Of a stretch of 64,000 nucleotides of DNA, positions 13,148 to 25,099 are shown one piece after another. Source of the DNA: Thuidium tamariscinum. Taxonomy: Eukaryota > Streptophyta > Bryopsida > Hypnales > Thuidiaceae. A program made the position numbers and the translations under genes. The stretch lies in the NCBI GenBank assembly GCA_947034885.2, contig OX344749.2, positions 8,943,501 to 9,007,500 of the forward strand, in the 5' to 3' direction. Each line of letters starts with the position of its first letter. Position 1 is the first letter of the stretch. Below the pieces are notes generated by a model. That model searched no databases. It saw only the letters and a program-made list of their open reading frames with translations, and was not told the DNA's origin.

Positions 13148-14873
13148 AGGTGATTGCAAGAAACACTTATACTATTTGTTGCATTTTGCAATAGTACTCA
13201 TGAGTTTTTCAAGACTATTGTAAAACTAGAAAACTAATTAAATTTTTTTTTAAACATATAACTTATGTATAAACCTTTAAGATGAAGGTACCCATAGAAG
13301 GAAATGCATAGAAATTTTTTCTAAGTATGAGAACTTGAAAAATGTTAAATCTCAAGAAAATACACACCTTCATGTTTTAATTAGGGGAAAATAGTAAAAA
13401 TAAGTAGGGTGATTTAATATTTAAATATTGTCCTTGAGGAAGACTATTCCCCTATACCTGCTCATTAGAAAAAAAAATATTGATGTACTTTTGCAAGACA
13501 ATAGCTCCCATTAGGTGGGTCACAGAGACCATGATGAAGCTTTGTCATTTAAAATTTGGGTTTAGAAAATGACAATGACACAATTACTATCCAACCATTA
13601 ACGTGATATCGTACAAGAATTAACCCCTCAGCGCTCAAACAACCATTTGGTGGTCGCTGCCTGACTTCGGGTAGAATTTTCAAGCAAAAAAAAAAATTTT
13701 AATTTTTTTTTTCAGCTTCAAAAAAATTGGGTTTTCTTTCAACATTTATATTCAAAACTAAGATCAGTATGGTCAAAAAAAATTATAAGAGACATAGCAC
13801 AAAAGGTTTAGAATTACCTAGTGTTGAAAAATTTACTATTTTGGAAAAGTGTTGATGGTCTCATTACTAGATCTTTTGCATTTTTTTCACAAATCAATAG
13901 AAACCACAATTTTGACCAATAAAAAAAAAATTCATATACTACATTAAAAAATTGTATTTTTGGTGAATTTTTGAAGTTATATCTTCAAAATTCATTTGAA
14001 GAGAATCTAAAAATAATTTTATAATTTTAATGGAATAGATACTTTCTACATTTTGTGCTGTACATTATCTTCTTTGATATTAACTTCAAAAAAGTTACAT
14101 AACTTACATTTTATAACACATTTGTGTTTTGTCCTAACCCCTTGGGCTTTTAGAGGTTAAGATAATCATATAGTATTGTACATCTACTCCACTAATGGAT
14201 TCTTCTTTGACAACCATCAATATAATATTGTACTATCCAAATTTAATATTTGGTAATAGTACCTTGTTGGTTTGTCATCTATTGTAGTCCTCACTTGTAC
14301 TTCACACAAGATAGCAACAAGCAAGTAGGTACTTGTGCTACTAGTTTTGCTCTTCATTAAATAAGAGTGTATGTCAATCTTTGGGGGCCTTCTATGCACC
14401 TCAAAAATCCTCTAATGTATCCATTTGCAACAACTCTATGGAAATGGTCATTCACCAAAAAAACTACCAAAATAATATTTTATATGTTTCAAAATACAAG
14501 TAGAAAGAAGCTCACTTTGTAGACTTCCATACCATATAAAACTAATTATTCTTAAAAATCCTTCCCTAGAGAGCTAGAAGTCTTCTAGAAGACCATTTCA
14601 TCCATATATAATCTCAAAATCCTTCAAAAAAAGGTACTCCTTAGTATTAAAAATCCCTAAATTGCAAAGTGTGATATTTGATTGGGGTCTATTTTTGGAT
14701 AGTAAATCATTTTTGAAAATTAGTAAAAAATTAGTAAATATGTATTATAGTCATGAGTACCTTCCCTATAAATTTTGAGTTATTTAAAGCCTAAACACAA
14801 AAGTTATGGCTAAAAAACAAATCAACAAAAACCTTGTGACACAAAATAGGACAAGTGCTTCTTGCAATCACCC
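13148..14873 (+). mobile_element. Non-autonomous inverted-repeat element, family C long copy
   Basis: The left end reads GGTGATTGCAAGAAACACTT and the right end (14849-14873) is the reverse complement of GGGTGATTGCAAGAAACACT with few changes. The outer parts match the 722-bp copy at 61637-62358 closely, including AATATTTTATATGTTTCAAA near 14473. This copy has about 1 kb more in the middle, roughly 13405-14415. Part of that extra sequence is a separate TTAA-flanked element (13624-14156). No transposase is visible. The superfamily is not identified. Confidence 0.75.
13620..14160 (+). mobile_element. TTAA-flanked element, family B, nested in a family C element
   Basis: TTAA at 13620-13623 is followed by CCCCTCAGCGCTCAAAC, and the right side ends GGGCTTTTAGAGG before TTAA at 14157-14160. 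The 533-bp body has diverged inverted ends (about 10 of 16 positions match). No open frame of note occurs inside. The position within the larger family C copy implies a later insertion. Confidence 0.6.
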
Positions 14874-16448
14874 TAGAACCTATTAGCACAGATTTCCTAC
14901 TTGGCCATCTCCCTTGTAACAAACTTATTATACTAATTGGATAATTTTTTATACGGTCATTATCCATCTTCAACAATAATCACTTGGTACAATGTACCAT
15001 GTAGGAGTGAAGACTCAAAAAAATTAGAAATCTTTTTCTCCCACTAGGAGGAAATCAAACCCACAAAGAGGCCTTGATCAAGTTTTCTAATTAATTTTTA
15101 TACTTATTGAAAGAGTAATTATGAGGGTGGCCACAATCTCATTAGAACCACCATATAAGATTGCTAGTGGCACTTGGCATATAGAATTATGAGGAAGGCA
15201 TGTGCTTTACTCTCCATGATGGAACCATCATGAGATTAATGAGATTGTGGAGATGGATTGGATAATGATGATGGGTTTTTGAGCTCATCATGTAGTTCTT
15301 GGCGCAATTAGTCAGTTGACAAGGCTCTTCTCACCTAAGTTTTTGCATTAAAAAGCAACCTCTTTTGTGATTAAATTTTCACCTAATGTAGATTTGCACA
15401 TTGGTTGAAGGTCAAACAACCCTCCACAAAGGGCCTCATTTTTTCTAGTGTTATTTGCTTTAGAAAATTTTCATGATTAAATACAAAATCTTTATTTTTG
15501 TGTAGAATAAAAAATTTACTCCTAGAGAGTCTAAATTTTGCTTTACAAGAATGAAATAAAGTTTTTTTCACTTCAAACAATGTAATTTTTAATATTTGCA
15601 ATCAAATGTACAAATAACATTTCTATACATTATTATAGTAGTCTACTACTTTCTTCTACCGTTGAAGTTCAAAAAATGTTTTAATATTCATTTTAGGCAA
15701 TGCACTAAGAAATGGCAATTCTTGAAAATTTCTCTTATTAAATATCCTTTGTCCTTAAATTTAAATATTAATCAATGAATAACCTTGTAGTACATTTAAG
15801 CTACTTCTAGGTCTTTCTCCTTTGATTTGAATTTTATCCCTAAAATCATCTTTTCAAATTTGATCCCTACTAATGAAATGAATTTATCAAGTTTGATCCT
15901 TATAACAATTTGGAAATATAATAATTTGACAAAATAAATCACTTAACTACAATTTGAATTTTGGGCTTATAATCACAACCTACTGCAAGATCATCTTTCA
16001 CTATCATAGCAAGATACAAAAATTTGATTTACACCATGATGTTCTACTCTAAAAACTATTAGTATAAACATGCATAATCAAAATAGATTAGGAAAATAAC
16101 TCACAAGAAGATTTACATGACAAATTTGAGTGTTAGACTGCTAGTAGATCTTTGTGTAGCTATTTTTCTAATTTATAGGGACCATATTCTACAATAGTGA
16201 ACTATCAGATGGAATTTGCCATCTAGGCTCATTAAGAATTCTCAACATGCCTTGATGGAATTTTGATTTGATAGTTGAGCCATTTCCAATATGTTTTTCA
16301 TTCATTTCAATTTTCAAACTAAAGATATTCATCTTCAAGTAGCTATTCCTTTGTGTACAACATGTCAAAATTTCACTTTGAACACACTATTAATTTTTGA
16401 GTTTATGAGAGTGATTTATTTGGTGGCCAACAACTTTTGTTACTCACT
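14874..16448. other. AT-rich intergenic stretch, no gene seen
   Basis: Short frames only. No element ends or coding signals were recognised. Confidence 0.45.
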
Positions 16449-16480
16449 CTATATCTATATCTATATCTATATCTATATAA
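16449..16480 (+). repeat. Microsatellite, TATATC units
   Basis: Four to five copies of a six-base TATATC unit occur in a row. A second short tandem run of CTAT units lies at 16692-16719, followed by TATATA. Confidence 0.85.
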
Positions 16481-17950
16481 AAGTATAGAAATATTTTCAA
16501 ATTTTGTAAATATTATATTTGGTGTTTCTTTCTTCACTATTTCTTCAATATTCTACATAAATTCTATACTTTCACTAAAAAAGTCTTGATTTTTATGATG
16601 TATAAAAGACATGCACGTTCATCTTTTGATAATTGAAGGTTAAAAAATCATTCTCTAATCGTTCAGATTTGAAAAAATTAATTATAGTCAAATCTATCTA
16701 TCTATCTATCTATATATATGTTATAAATAAAGACTAGAAGATTTCTAACACATATAATATTATGATATATAATAAATAAAATACATTTGATTTTTTGACA
16801 ATTAACAATAATAGGTATTCTAATTTATTCTAATTTTGGCTATTACCAATAGTATAGGGTGATTGCAAGAATCATTTGCTTTTATTTTCGACTATAAGAA
16901 ACCCATGTTTTTGGTGTTGTTTTTCAATAAACATATTGGGACATCATGCATTAAGCAATGAACGGTTGTAGGAGTGTGGATTTGATGTGATGTTGTGGAA
17001 ATGTGTACAATTGAGTTGGAGAACAAGTAGATGTCATTGTAGATAGACATGTTCTCAATGATGTTTGGAAAAACAAGTTCATGTTTTTTTGTGACATTTC
17101 AAAAAACATAGATTGCCATTTCAATAAAAAGTCCACTTTGACTATGAATAAATTAGTAAAAACTATTACAATTAATGGTAATTTGTTGACCATATGCAAA
17201 AAATTTAGGAAAAAAGCAGCCACATGGCATGCTTTACAAAAAAAATGAATGAATGGAAATGGGTGTGTACCATGGATGAAAAGAGATAATCTTTATACAA
17301 GTAAAAGTTGTGTGGGGTAGAAAGAAAAACAATCCATATAAGATATGTAAAGCAAGAACTGTGTTCAATGTAAAATGTTTGGAACAACATGATTGAGATG
17401 TGTAAGTCAACAATCAATTGTTTTAAATAACATTGAGATATCCAAAACAACATCAAAATGTCTAAGACAATGTCCACATGTACAATGGCCAAATTGTTGT
17501 ATTTTAGTTTTTCTATATCTTTTGTCTCACTATAGATACAAAATAGATATGAAGATGACCTCTCCACCTTTTATTCTCACTAATTTTGAATGAAATAAAT
17601 CCTTCATTTTACCATTAAAAATTTTCTTGATGGTAGATGGTAAATATTTTTTTGTTGATCTTGCTATGGATCAATATGCACCAATTGATGTCTCAAAAAC
17701 ATCTACTTGACACCTCAAAAAGCAACATTTCAAAAAGTAACATCAAAATTTTCAAACAACATAAAATTCATAAAAATATACTGATTGGGCAAACTATGTC
17801 ATTATTGTTGATTACCATGTTAGATGCCACATCACAAACCATATTAACAACCTAATGGATGAAAAAAATCATATGTGGCGCACCTTGTTGTTGTGCCAAA
17901 AATTTGTACACCTTCTAAAGAGTGTAAGAATTTGATTTTCTAAGAAGATT
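16481..17950. other. AT-rich intergenic stretch with one stray family C end
   Basis: At about 16856 the sequence GGGTGATTGCAAGAATCATT matches the terminal repeat of family C. No opposite end was found nearby, so this looks like a truncated copy. The open frames at 16951-17223 and 17205-17567 are not supported by codon pattern or domains. Confidence 0.4.
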
Positions 17951-19779
17951 TCATGTTAGGTTTAGAAGTTTGACTCTATGATGTCGAACTAGAGAGATTT
18001 TGTAAAGTCGCAAGATTTTGGGTCTCATACTCTTTTTTGGCTTTAGTTTTAACCTCTACTTGTTTTTGGTTTGAATATTTAGCTATTTTTAGAGATTTTG
18101 AGTCTTATTTGTATATTTGAAATTGGAAATTAGAAAGATAGTGATAGGTTGTCACCTAGTTTAGATCTTTGAGAGGATAATTAGCCTTGAAAATGAATAA
18201 TAACTTTATAGAAGTGAAATCTAAGAAACCAATAGGTGTGTAGAGGCCCAAGTGGCACTTGGGGTTCATTCTACTTTTTCTATGAGGTCTAGTAGTTAGG
18301 ATGACATCTTTTACTTGTCTTTTTGAGTGCTAGTTGTTGGTGTGAAGAGTTGGCATTGGATACACGTGTTGTAGAGGAAAGGCCGAATGTTGAAGCAACC
18401 ATATCTTTTGTTTGAAGAAGAAATGTGTAATGAAAATTTGAGGGTTTGATCATCTTGTTTTTGCACTTCTAAAGAGATTTTTTATGCTCAATTTGAAGTT
18501 GTGAATAGAAAGTTACAAACATTTGTGTGAAGGAGAGTTGGATGCCACCTAACGAAGAGGAGTCAAGATTCGAGCACTCACTTTTGTTTGTCAATCTCAC
18601 TTTTCTTCTTGAAAATTTGAGGTCTTTTAGAAGATTTTTTTATAGCTTTTCCAAAATGTATGACTTGTACTATTTGAAGCTCTATAGAGAAAGTTATGAG
18701 AATTTGAAGAGAGAGGGGTTTATTGCCTTTTTTTTTGTTGAAGACTAAGACTTTGATAGGCTTTAGATTTTGTCTAAAGGATTTTTCGCAAGTAAAAATT
18801 TGAGAGGAGTTGATAGAGATTCTTAGCTTTCTAAAATATTTTAATTTTTCAATTTGATGAAAAATTGAGGAAGATATGGATAGAGAGGTGGAAAGAGGCC
18901 TGTTACTTTCTTTATTTTGAGAGATTGTGTGAGGGTTATAGGTGAATATACTTTGTATAGTCAAATTTATTTGAATTTTTTCTTAAATGTTGTTTATGGA
19001 AGAGGATCCAATTTTGATTTTTTGATTTCGTCTTGGTACTTTCTCCATGGGAGACTTTGTTGTTGGTAGTTGCAAGTATAGTCCTATTTTGTATTCGTGG
19101 ATAGATGCTTTTCATTTCTTAAATGTTTTGTGATGATGAGGTCAAATTAATGGCCGGCAAGATTATTGAGTGTGCACCAAGTGGGTGATACTTGTTTCCC
19201 TTTGTAGTGAGGTTGGGTTAATTGTTAGCAAACTACTAGGTTTTGGTGGTGATACATGTATAGGTGTAGGTTGCCCTCATCTTGTAGATAGTTGTAGGTA
19301 CCGAAGTAGTTCTCAAAACTACTTGGAGGTGTTTACATTTGAAACTTTGAGTCAGTGGTAGATACCAATGAAACTTTTTAGCACGTACGTGTACATATTT
19401 ACATCAGGACAACAATAGATACCAATGAGGCTTTTTAGCCTAATCGATATTGGATACTACTAAGAAGCCTTAGGTCTTGAGAGTAGATAGGGTTTGAATG
19501 TTTAGATAGGATTTGTTTTGTGTATGTTCTTGAAGAGACTATTAATCTCTAAGAAAATTACCATTTATCGATCTATATACATATCATGAGTAACTATAGT
19601 CATATTTTGGAGTTTTATGACTCATTGTAATCATAATTTTAGCATTATTGAAAAGTCGCATTAGACTTTAGTCATATTTGTTGTCATATATCAAGCTTAA
19701 TTGCAACCAAAAACCAAGCATTTTCCCAGAGTAAAACTTTCTTATCTAGACACCATCAAATATGTATTTACATAGAGCT

Positions 19780-19830
19780 AATCTATTTGTCACATGGCGT
19801 TGTCGGGTAAAGAGGAGCGTGCTTAGAGAA
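19780..19830 (+). other. Primer-binding-site-like motif
   Basis: The text CATGGCGTTGTCGGGTAAAG resembles the TGGCGCCGTTGCCGGGGA sequence that follows the 5' LTR in many plant Gypsy-type elements. It follows a stretch ending in CA, as an LTR would. No second LTR and no gag or pol frame were found, so this is at most a remnant. Confidence 0.25.
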
Positions 19831-20544
19831 CACACAGGGTGTCTGGCTGCACGTTGATGAGTGAAGTTGGGTAAGTCTTTAAAACTCGAATCTTCTCTTG
19901 ATATTCACTCGAATCTTTGTTTGAATCTTCACTTGTTCATTCGTTGGCCTATCCTGTCGTTGGCTCTATAGGGCCAAGGGTGAAGGTGTGTAATAAGAAA
20001 TAAGGCTTCGGATGGATAAAACGGGACGGCCAACACGAGTGACCATCCGGATGATGAGCCTCTAAACTTCAAACCCACGATGACCAGGAAGCGCCTTTCA
20101 TCAATGGGAACAACATAAAAGATCGACCATGTGGGCCATTAACTCCACTTCGTTGCTACAAACACAAAATGGAGCGCTTATTGGATAACCACGGCTCGCA
20201 ACAAGTTTACAATGCAGAAATTGAATTTTCAACTAGCCTCCCAAACTGGCTGGGAATAACAGAAATGAAAACGAGCCACAAGCCACAACACAAGGCTAGG
20301 TCCTCGGCATGTATGGCCTTCGAATCTTCAAGTCTTCAAAAGAACCAAAAGAACCCAAAGAACCCCAAAGAACTTTAAAGAACCCCCAAAGAACACTAGA
20401 AAACTTCTCCTCTCACTAGCTGCGACCTTCTTTCTAGTGCTACAGATGGCTTAAGTCTCCAAATACTTAGTGTAATAGCATTTTGAAAAGATAATTTTAC
20501 AAAAAAAAAACCCTCCAAATCTCAATTCTATCTAAACTATTGTC

Positions 20545-21110
20545 CAAAAGTTATTAGAGTGCAAAGTAGAGGTTCTTCAAATCCCTTGGCAACCAACTAC
20601 TGCCTCTATATTTTTCTATAACTCTTGAACTACAAATCCAAATTGTAAGTGTAATATCAATTTAGAATCCTCAAACTAATATCCACAATCTCAAAAAGTT
20701 TCATGATAAACTAAGACTCTGTCCAAAAGTTATTAAGGAACAAAGTCTCGGGTTTCTAAACTATAAAGGCAACACTCCTTTCTATCTTCTACACTATATA
20801 ACTTCTTCAATAAGAGTTAAAATGAAGTGAATGAACTCATTATGAATAGGAAATTCTACAAACTAACTTCACAAGAATTTTCAAAGACATATGAAAAACA
20901 CACCCAAAGTTGTGATCGTTTCAAGTCACGGCCTTTCTCCTTCCAAACTCCAATTTTCCTCCAGACCTTCAACTCCTCATAACTTTCTCCTCCAAACTCC
21001 AAACCAGATGGGTGATGACTTTTTGGAAAGCTACTACAATAATATACAATCCCTCCAAATCTCAAGATAAGATGAAAAATAATCCAAAAGTTATGGCTCA
21101 AAGTCTAAGC
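20545..21110 (-). repeat. Diverged tandem repeats, about 175-bp period
   Basis: The phrase CCAAAAGTTATT or close variants returns near 20549, 20724, 20903 (CCCAAAGTTGTGATC) and 21073, each time followed by a CAAAGT or similar block. The spacing is 173-179 bp. Related copies in the opposite orientation occur near 18490-18720. No open frame runs through the units. Confidence 0.5.
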
Positions 21111-21740
21111 CTTTGCTCTTCTCAATGGAAGGCCTCAGGTCCTCTCAACTTCAAAACTCTATAATTTTTGATTCATAAGTCCAAATTCAACTTGCAAGTA
21201 CAATTTAAAAAAGTCTAATCACAAGGAATCAAATGCCAAAGTTTCAATTCCAAAGATTCAATGCTCAATGAGCTACATCAACCCAAAATTCGACTTCAAA
21301 ACCCCATTAACACTCACACACAAAACTCCATCTCCACACACACACTAACCAAAAAAACTCCTCATAAAAAAACTCTCCAAACCCCTCTAAGAGGAGGAAG
21401 AAGAACACTCAACAATCCTATTAGACCCTAAGTTAAGTGGGAGATGTCCAAATGGATCTCCAAACAACTATTGGCCAAAGAAAAAGAACAAGAACATAAG
21501 TTCAAGTTTACTCTCCAAAGCCAATGAAACTCAAAGATCAAACTAAAAAATGAACTAATTCTAACTCATAATCTTATCTTCTAAACATAAAGATAAAATA
21601 TAAGATTAAAATTAGATATTAAACTTCAACTAAACTAAATGGAGGTAAAAACTAAAGTCAAAGAAGAATCCTAAGACTCTAAATCTCATGACTTCATAAA
21701 AACCCTCCAGTTCAACATTTTAGTGTTGAACTTCAAACCT

Positions 21741-23510
21741 AAATATAGATTTTAGAACTTGAATTTTAAAATCTAATTTAAATACAAAATACGTATACAT
21801 TTTAAATAGTATACATATTTACATCACGACAGCGTATTATGAAGCCCTAGAATGATTGCATTTTAAGGGATGTCCAAAAATATCTAGCATATTTTTTGAT
21901 GTTTTTTGATGTTTTTGGCCTATCTATTATAATGGATTTTAGGTGACATCATGTTTGACATAAAATCACATTTATTTTGACGTCCTAGAATTCTCTGTTT
22001 CCTTTCAGTGTTTGTCCCATTACCCTCAAATGGGTGTTTTTTTGTTCATAACTTTTGTGTCATATGTTAGTTTCACACAAAGGTACAAGCTATAGTTATA
22101 GATATTGAATTTTTTGCATTTTTAAATGTTATTTTACTATTTTTAAACAAACCTTCAATTAGATGTTTACCTTGGTTATTTTTCTAGAAGGAAGTAGTAG
22201 TATTTTTGACCCAAAAATACACATTTGAAGTTCAAAGATAGAATATAAAGATTCCTATTAAATTTTCAAAACCCCACAAAGAGATTTAAAAATAATAATA
22301 AACTACATTCCTTCTATATATACTCAAAATGCAATACTAGTAGAAGGGATTCAAGGACAAGAGAAGCCTATTTTAGGATTGTCCCTAGTCCATTCCTTGT
22401 GCTCTTAAAAAACTCCAAACCAACCCTATGGCCTAAATTTTTTGAAATTTTGAAAAAAAAAATTCTTTTCACAAAATTCTAAAAAGTTTTAAGAAATCTA
22501 AAATTGAATTAAAAAAATCATTTAAAAAAATTAAACAACAATTAAATTTTTTTTTACATGGCAATCTCTCAACCACATTAGACTACTAATGTTGTATATT
22601 CCCCCAATCCGGGAACTCAAAAAAATTTGTGGTCTCTCATTGCCCTCCAATCCCTTCTAATGCTTTGTACAAGTGTAGATTGTACAATTCTTTTTTCCCC
22701 AAAGATGAAAATGGTTGAGGAGGAGCATTTTCAAGTTTGAAAAATGGCTTTTTAATTTTAAAATTTTAAACTTTTATACTATTTTTAAAAAATCAAACAT
22801 CAAAATATCCATTTTGGGGTATTTTCCATTGTATTTTCTTTGTACATAACTTTTAGAGATAAAAATTTTCTAAGTCTAATTTTTCTCACATATAGTATCT
22901 TTAATCTTCACAAATCATCTATATCTTATTTTGTTTAAAAATTATTATTTAAAGAATCACAATACTCTAGCAGTCTAGCACTGAGGTTGTTTTGAGCCAA
23001 AAATGTTAAATGTACATAACTTATTATAACACCCCTATGTATTCTAACCATCAACTTTTTTGCAATTAGTCCAATATATAGGAAGGCATATTTACAAAGG
23101 ATGTTAGAAAGAATTACTAAATTTTAACCTTATAACATTGCCGCAAACACTAAGTGTTTGATGGATGACAAAGAATTCTTGTATGTTAGACAGAACTACA
23201 ATTGTTCATCCTTGGAATTTTGTGCAAAAAAGGGAGGTCATGAAGAGTAGTTTTGCCTCCAATGAATACTTTTGAATTTAAAAAAAGTAAATGCCGGATT
23301 TCCATGGTTTTAAAAAGCATGATTTCCTTGGACACTAGACTATCTTTACACGACTAATATCTAACCTTTCTCTTTGAAAATTAAAATTTTAGTTACATGT
23401 ATGACATATTTAACACTTATTGAGATAACAAGGATAGAAATCTAATTGCAAAAGTTCAATTTCATAGTCATTCATCAACTTGTCATCTCAAATTTAGATT
23501 AGTATGCTCC
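21741..23510. other. AT-rich intergenic stretch with one small family D element
   Basis: No gene is supported. The only structured part is an 87-bp piece at 22576-22662, listed separately. Confidence 0.45.
22576..22662 (+). mobile_element. Short CATTAG/CTAATG inverted-repeat element, family D
   Basis: It begins CATTAGACTACTAATG and ends CCAATCCCTTCTAATG. It resembles the ends of the larger copies at 24795-25099 and 29960-30232. It is probably an internally deleted copy. Confidence 0.4.
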
Positions 23511-24198
23511 TTAACCCCTAAATGCCCAAGCCTTTTCAAGTGTGTTTTGACTATGAATAAAGTGCATGGACTTGTAGTCATCCCTAGTGAAGCAAATTGA
23601 TTTTTTTTCAAAATCTAATCGCATAGATGTTTAAAGAGCTTGTTTATTAGTAAGTACACAAATTTTGAGCATAAAACTACATTGGAGTTGTGAGATTATA
23701 ACGAGAGAAGAGTACATTTTCTATATTTAGTATACTGCCTTTTCCCACAATGTTTCTCAAATTTGCATATAAATGTTTTTGGGGATTTGAGGTGACATGA
23801 ACAACTACAAAAAGTGTTAGCACACTAAAATGCACTTCTAAAAAACTTAATTTCACATGAAAAGCTATTAAATTCATTACACAATCCACCTTGCAATTGT
23901 TGAAATGCAATTATTTTTATAAGTAGAAATTGCAAATAACTCCAAATCAATAGTTGTATGTTTAAATTTTCAATGGTGAATATCATGAAAACACTTTCCT
24001 CTTTCCATTGGGACCATTTTCAAAGCAAATGGATATGTACAATTTTTTAGATCTCAAATTAAGTGAAATTGCATAAAGCTAGGAAATGAAGTAAAATTGG
24101 CAAGCTTTAGTCTTCACTTTTGGTACATGTATGCCTTTGAAGACCTCTCAATAATTAAATATGTACTTTTTTCAGTGAAAAATGAAAGTTTTCAATAG

Positions 24199-24320
24199 TT
24201 AACCCTTAAAACTGCCCGAATTTTTTTTTAAAACGGGCACAGGAATTTAACTGCCCATTCAGAAATGGGCCTGAAATTTCAGATCGACCATATATGGTCG
24301 ACCAGGCAGTTAGGGGTTAA
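24199..24320 (+). mobile_element. Miniature TTAA-flanked foldback element, 114 bp
   Basis: TTAA at 24199-24202 precedes CCCTTAAAACTGCCCG and TTAA at 24317-24320 follows GGCAGTTAGGGG, so the ends are near-perfect inverted repeats. Inside are more palindromes: ACTGCCCG with CGGGCA, CTGCCCATTC with GAAATGGGC, and GGTCGACC-type GATCGACCATATATGGTCGA. The whole unit could fold as a branched hairpin. Confidence 0.75.
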
Positions 24321-24519
24321 CTTCATTAGAGTTGAAGATCCTTCAACATTTCACTACATTTGATCAAGATGACATCTAAATCATTGGATTGAGCAAAAAC
24401 TTGAGAAAACAAACTTCATTTGCTGAATTGGACATAACGTTGTTTACCAATGAGGCAGAGGTCCTTTTTATGCACATTGCGGACATCAGGTGGTGGGACT
24501 TGGTCTTTCCAGTTTACAG

Positions 24520-24794
24520 TAAGGTAGGTACACCAAAAAAATGCTAGTTTTTCATACTGTGTCTAGTTCCTGTTATGTTGTTCAGACCTTTTTATAGTCT
24601 TGTTGGTGAGTGAAAGCATGTTCCAACGCACCAAAGAACAGTGGATTTGGATATCGTATGCAAAAATTATTAACAATCAAAGTGTGTTTCTGAAAGCACC
24701 ATCTACAGTCTAGGTACATGACTGATTTTAAAAATGTATGCACGTTGTACATGGCGCTTTAAGGTCATGTGCCATTTTGGGTGTACCTACCTTA
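24520..24794 (+). mobile_element. TA-flanked miniature element, family A copy 2
   Basis: The 271-bp core (24522-24792) lies between TA dinucleotides and has the same ends and interior as the copy at 1191-1462, in the same orientation. Most differences are single bases. Confidence 0.85.
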
Positions 24795-25099
24795 CATTAG
24801 GAGATTTTTGAGGTCATTGAAAGACTACGGGTTCCTAGACTACGGGGACGTAGTTTTTGCCATGTGAACAAGAATCCTACGCGGTCGAGAAAATGCTATG
24901 TCATTAAATTTATTTATTTTTAAAATTTAAAAAAATTGAGCTTTTTTCATATTTTAGGACCCAAATTTATCATTATTATTATTATTTTGGAGGGGGGGGG
25001 GGGAGTAAATGCTAGCTTGACAACGGCCAACAGTTATGCGAACAGTTTCGGAAAACAGCCCCGAAATGGCCCTTTGGAGGCCTCAAATCCCCTCTAATG
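24795..25099 (+). mobile_element. CATTAG/CTAATG inverted-repeat element, family D
   Basis: It begins CATTAGGAGATTTTTGAGG and ends GGCCTCAAATCCCCTCTAATG (last 20 bases shared in inverted form). It abuts the TA duplicate of the family A element directly. It contains a run of about 12 G near 24992-25003 and the phrase GACTACGGGGACGTAG. A related, inverted copy lies at 29960-30232. Confidence 0.6.

Larger units (their letters stand above)
17955..21740. repeat. Large diverged inverted repeat (foldback-like region)
   Basis: Sequence from about 17955 to 18970 recurs as a diverged reverse complement between about 21740 and 20400. The outer arms share GGTTTAGAAGTTTGACTCTA / GGTTTGAAGTTCAACACTAA (the second read on the minus strand) and CTTTAGTTTTAACCTC / CTTTAGTTTTTACCTC. 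The inner arms share phrases such as GAAAGTTATGAG. The middle (19.0-20.4 kb) is less AT-rich. This could be two opposed retroelement fragments or one foldback element; no coding domain was recognised to decide. Confidence 0.5.

Noticed and set aside
18527..18964. Opposed open frames of 73 and 128 codons
   Set aside because: Both lie within the diverged inverted-repeat arm and change frame between repeat units; no domain is recognised.
19780..21740. Complete LTR retrotransposon
   Set aside because: A primer-binding-like motif is present, but no paired LTRs and no gag, protease, reverse transcriptase or integrase frame could be found.
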